Shown here: in pieces, positions 61,498-63,395 of the stretch
Layout of the letters: every line of letters begins with the position of its first letter
Numbering within the stretch: position 1 is the first letter of the stretch
Assembly: GCA_051453625.1 (NCBI GenBank)
Contig: JBOZIK010000001.1
Location: forward strand, 291,105,105-291,168,499
Reading direction: 5' to 3'
Source of the DNA: Welwitschia mirabilis
Lineage: Eukaryota; Gnetophyta; Gnetopsida; Welwitschiales
Length of the DNA: 63,395 bases
Notes under the pieces: model-generated
What the model was told of the DNA's origin: nothing
Seen by the model: the letters and a program-made list of their open reading frames with translations, nothing else
Databases searched by the model: none
Translations under genes and position numbers: made by a program

Positions 61498-61795
61498 AAC
61501 ATATCTCCAAGCATCCTTATAACTAATGTAGTATCTATTGAAAACAAATAAGATCCTATAAAATAAGTTATAACTAAATAATTTAAAGAGCTAAAAGATC
61601 ATCCATTAGGATTTATTATTGGAGAATTTATCTTAAAGATAAAGATAAGAAGTTCTATAAAGAAGTTTTGTTCCCACATTTGTTATGTATCTTAAATAGA
61701 ATCTAACAAATTTGAAGAAGCTAATTAATGGGTATATGTTTCATGTAAAGGAGAGATGCAAATTTATCATGTCAAAATAGTAGAGTTTTATAACT

Positions 61796-62085
61796 GTAAA
61801 TACTTCATGTAATCCTATACGTAATGATGTAAAATATTATGGTGTCTTGAAATACATAGTCATATTACATTATAATTCTATATTCAATGTTGTTGTCTTT
61901 AAATGTGAATGGTTTGATATTCTTCAATAAGCTAACATCAAGGAGGATGAGCATGGTTTCACATTTGTTAACACAAGTAAATACACTAGGAATTATCATG
62001 TATAAGATAAATCATTCATACTAGCTAGTTAGGCATCACAGGTTTTCTATGTAAGGGACATTAAGGATCATTCATGGAGTATTTT
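61796..62085 (+). mobile_element. CACTA (En/Spm) transposon fragment, DUF4216
   Basis: The single-frame reading has YYGVLKYIVILHYNSIFN, VVVFKCEWFDILQ, EDEHGFTFVNTSKYTRN, SFILAS, ASQVFYVRD and SWSILE with three in-frame stops. This order, 'YYGvl..Iiel.Y......lFkC.W.D', 'g.t.Vn', 'pFilAsqa.QVFYv.D....W', is the DUF4216 domain found in the second part of plant CACTA transposon proteins. Sequence from about 62100 to 62300 may continue the protein. No terminal inverted repeats were found. Confidence 0.75.
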
Positions 62086-62926
62086 AGAATCATTTAATAT
62101 AAGAAATATTTATAGTAAGAGTAAAAATGAAGATTTTCTAAAGTGGAAGAGGATAGGAAATATAATTTGACATCTTTACATCATAGTTACCTACTTGATA
62201 AGGAGAATGATGCTAAATTTGAAAACATGAAGTGGATTGAAATAGATTCAAATGATACAATGGTTAATTCTTTGAATTTACAAGCTTCATATTATTCATA
62301 GTATGCATGCTATGAGAGAGTATTTGTTTACATACACTAAGAGTATTAAATAATTAATATAGTTTTCATATCTATTTTATGTTATGATACTGATTTAGAT
62401 AAATACTATATGTGGCTATGTTGTTGAAAGCAAAGCAAACATTAGGGATGATGCATAGTTATCTTTGTTTCCATTTTATTAGAGGTATGTTGAGCAAGTT
62501 GCTAAATTATTTTTTAATGCATCATAGTATTAATTTTTATATTACTTTGCAAAATTGAGTTATGAAAATATAAGTTGTAATTGAAAATATAAGTTTTGAA
62601 AACCATCATTATGTTCTTGATATTTTTTAAATAATCAATACATGCTATTATTAATTAATTTAATTATAGTAATTAATATAACATTTTTAACATAAATTTA
62701 TTTTTCTTTTAGGTATCTTCTAAGTGCAAACATCTGCGTTGCATATGTTGAGGGATAAGACCCTCTTATGGGTACAAGAAAAAAAGGAGGAATTGGGAAC
62801 ATGGAACCTTATAATAGTACATGGTTCACTAATAAGCATATTTTTTATCACTATATTTTACATGTACATGTATCAAAACTAAGTTTTATTTCATAATATC
62901 ATTCACTCATAAATAGTTCTTTCTCT
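62086..62926. other. AT-rich DNA, no gene recognised
   Basis: Possible continuation of the CACTA fragment, then non-coding. Ends at a 100-N gap (62927-63026). Confidence 0.4.
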
Positions 62927-63026
62927 NNNNNNNNNNNNNNNNNNNNNNNNNNNNNNNNNNNNNNNNNNNNNNNNNNNNNNNNNNNNNNNNNNNNNNNNNN
63001 NNNNNNNNNNNNNNNNNNNNNNNNNN

Positions 63027-63395
63027 TTTTAAATAAATCTAAAACTTATAAATACGAGGTTGAGACATGAAACAAAATTCAAAATAAGAAAGGGTATACC
63101 ATAAAAAAAATAAGAAGTGATCATGGTGATGAATTTGAAAATATTTTATTTGAGAAGTATTGCATTAACAATGGAATTAATTACTAATTTCAGCCCCTAA
63201 AATACCATAAAAAAATGGTATTATTAAAAGAAAGAACAAAGTACTCCAAAGAAATAGAAAGAACTATCTTAAATGACAGGGAGGTTCCAAAATCATGTTG
63301 GGCTAAGGCTATTAGCACTACATGTTATATTATTAACAGAGACTATTTTAGACTTGGTATGAATAAAATGTCATATGATTTATGAAAAGGAAGAC
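63027..63395 (+). mobile_element. Copia integrase fragment, copy 2, running off the window
   Basis: Aligns with 60904-61260 at roughly 80%: the 'aagaagtgatcatggtgatg' core (63111) and TILNDREVPKSCWAKAIST, TCYIINRDYFRL correspond to copy 1. Frameshifted. It is a separate, diverged copy, not a gap-edge artefact. Confidence 0.75.

Noticed and set aside
1-63395. CRISPR arrays, bacterial operons, rRNA or tRNA genes
   Set aside because: No regular repeat-spacer structure, Shine-Dalgarno-led gene strings, or RNA-gene signatures were seen; the DNA is eukaryotic.

Overview
The window is nuclear DNA of a flowering plant, probably not a grass; I cannot name the genus. It is AT-rich and gene-poor. It holds two intact spliced genes with plant-specific protein families, a chloroplast transit peptide, GT-AG introns and telo-box-like leader sequence. 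Almost everything else is decayed retrotransposon. No bacterial genes, CRISPR array, rRNA or tRNA gene was seen. The sequence is a draft assembly with 19 runs of N, several of them flanked by near-identical duplicated ends.

Layout: 1-3.9 kb is the 3' half of a plus-strand Ty1/Copia element (RNase H end, spacer, an extra ORF after pol, polypurine tract, LTR). 4.7-6.5 kb is an LTR of the same family in inverted orientation with a remnant of the same extra ORF. 11.3-14.25 kb is a minus-strand Copia element of another lineage (integrase, gag, primer-binding site, short LTR) containing a ~160-bp tandem array. 16.27-18.29 kb is a complete four-exon gene (minus strand) for a LOW PSII ACCUMULATION1-like chloroplast membrane protein of 335 residues. 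24.5-31.9 kb holds a LINE scrap and a third Copia element (minus). 33.3-34.4 kb is an internally deleted Copia RT/RNase H remnant (plus). 36.86-39.27 kb is a complete two-exon gene (minus strand) for a DEM/CYPRO4-type VID27-family protein of 607 residues. 43.2 kb is a LINE endonuclease scrap. 44.5-45.5 kb is an isolated GC-rich island of unknown nature. 48.6-51.7 kb is a LINE with a partial internal duplication. 51.9-60.6 kb is a nearly full-length Copia element with both LTRs and the extra ORF. 60.66-63.4 kb holds two copies of another Copia integrase separated by a CACTA-type DUF4216 fragment.

The two host genes are unrelated in function and about 18.5 kb apart; nothing suggests they work together. 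The most interesting feature is the recurrent architecture of one Copia family. Two copies, and probably a third, carry an additional sense-strand ORF between pol and the 3' LTR that resembles the 'putative plant transposon protein' domain. In the two plus-strand copies it is preceded by a spacer rich in GTCAAC/GTCGAC words. All copies are broken by stops and frameshifts, so these are old insertions.
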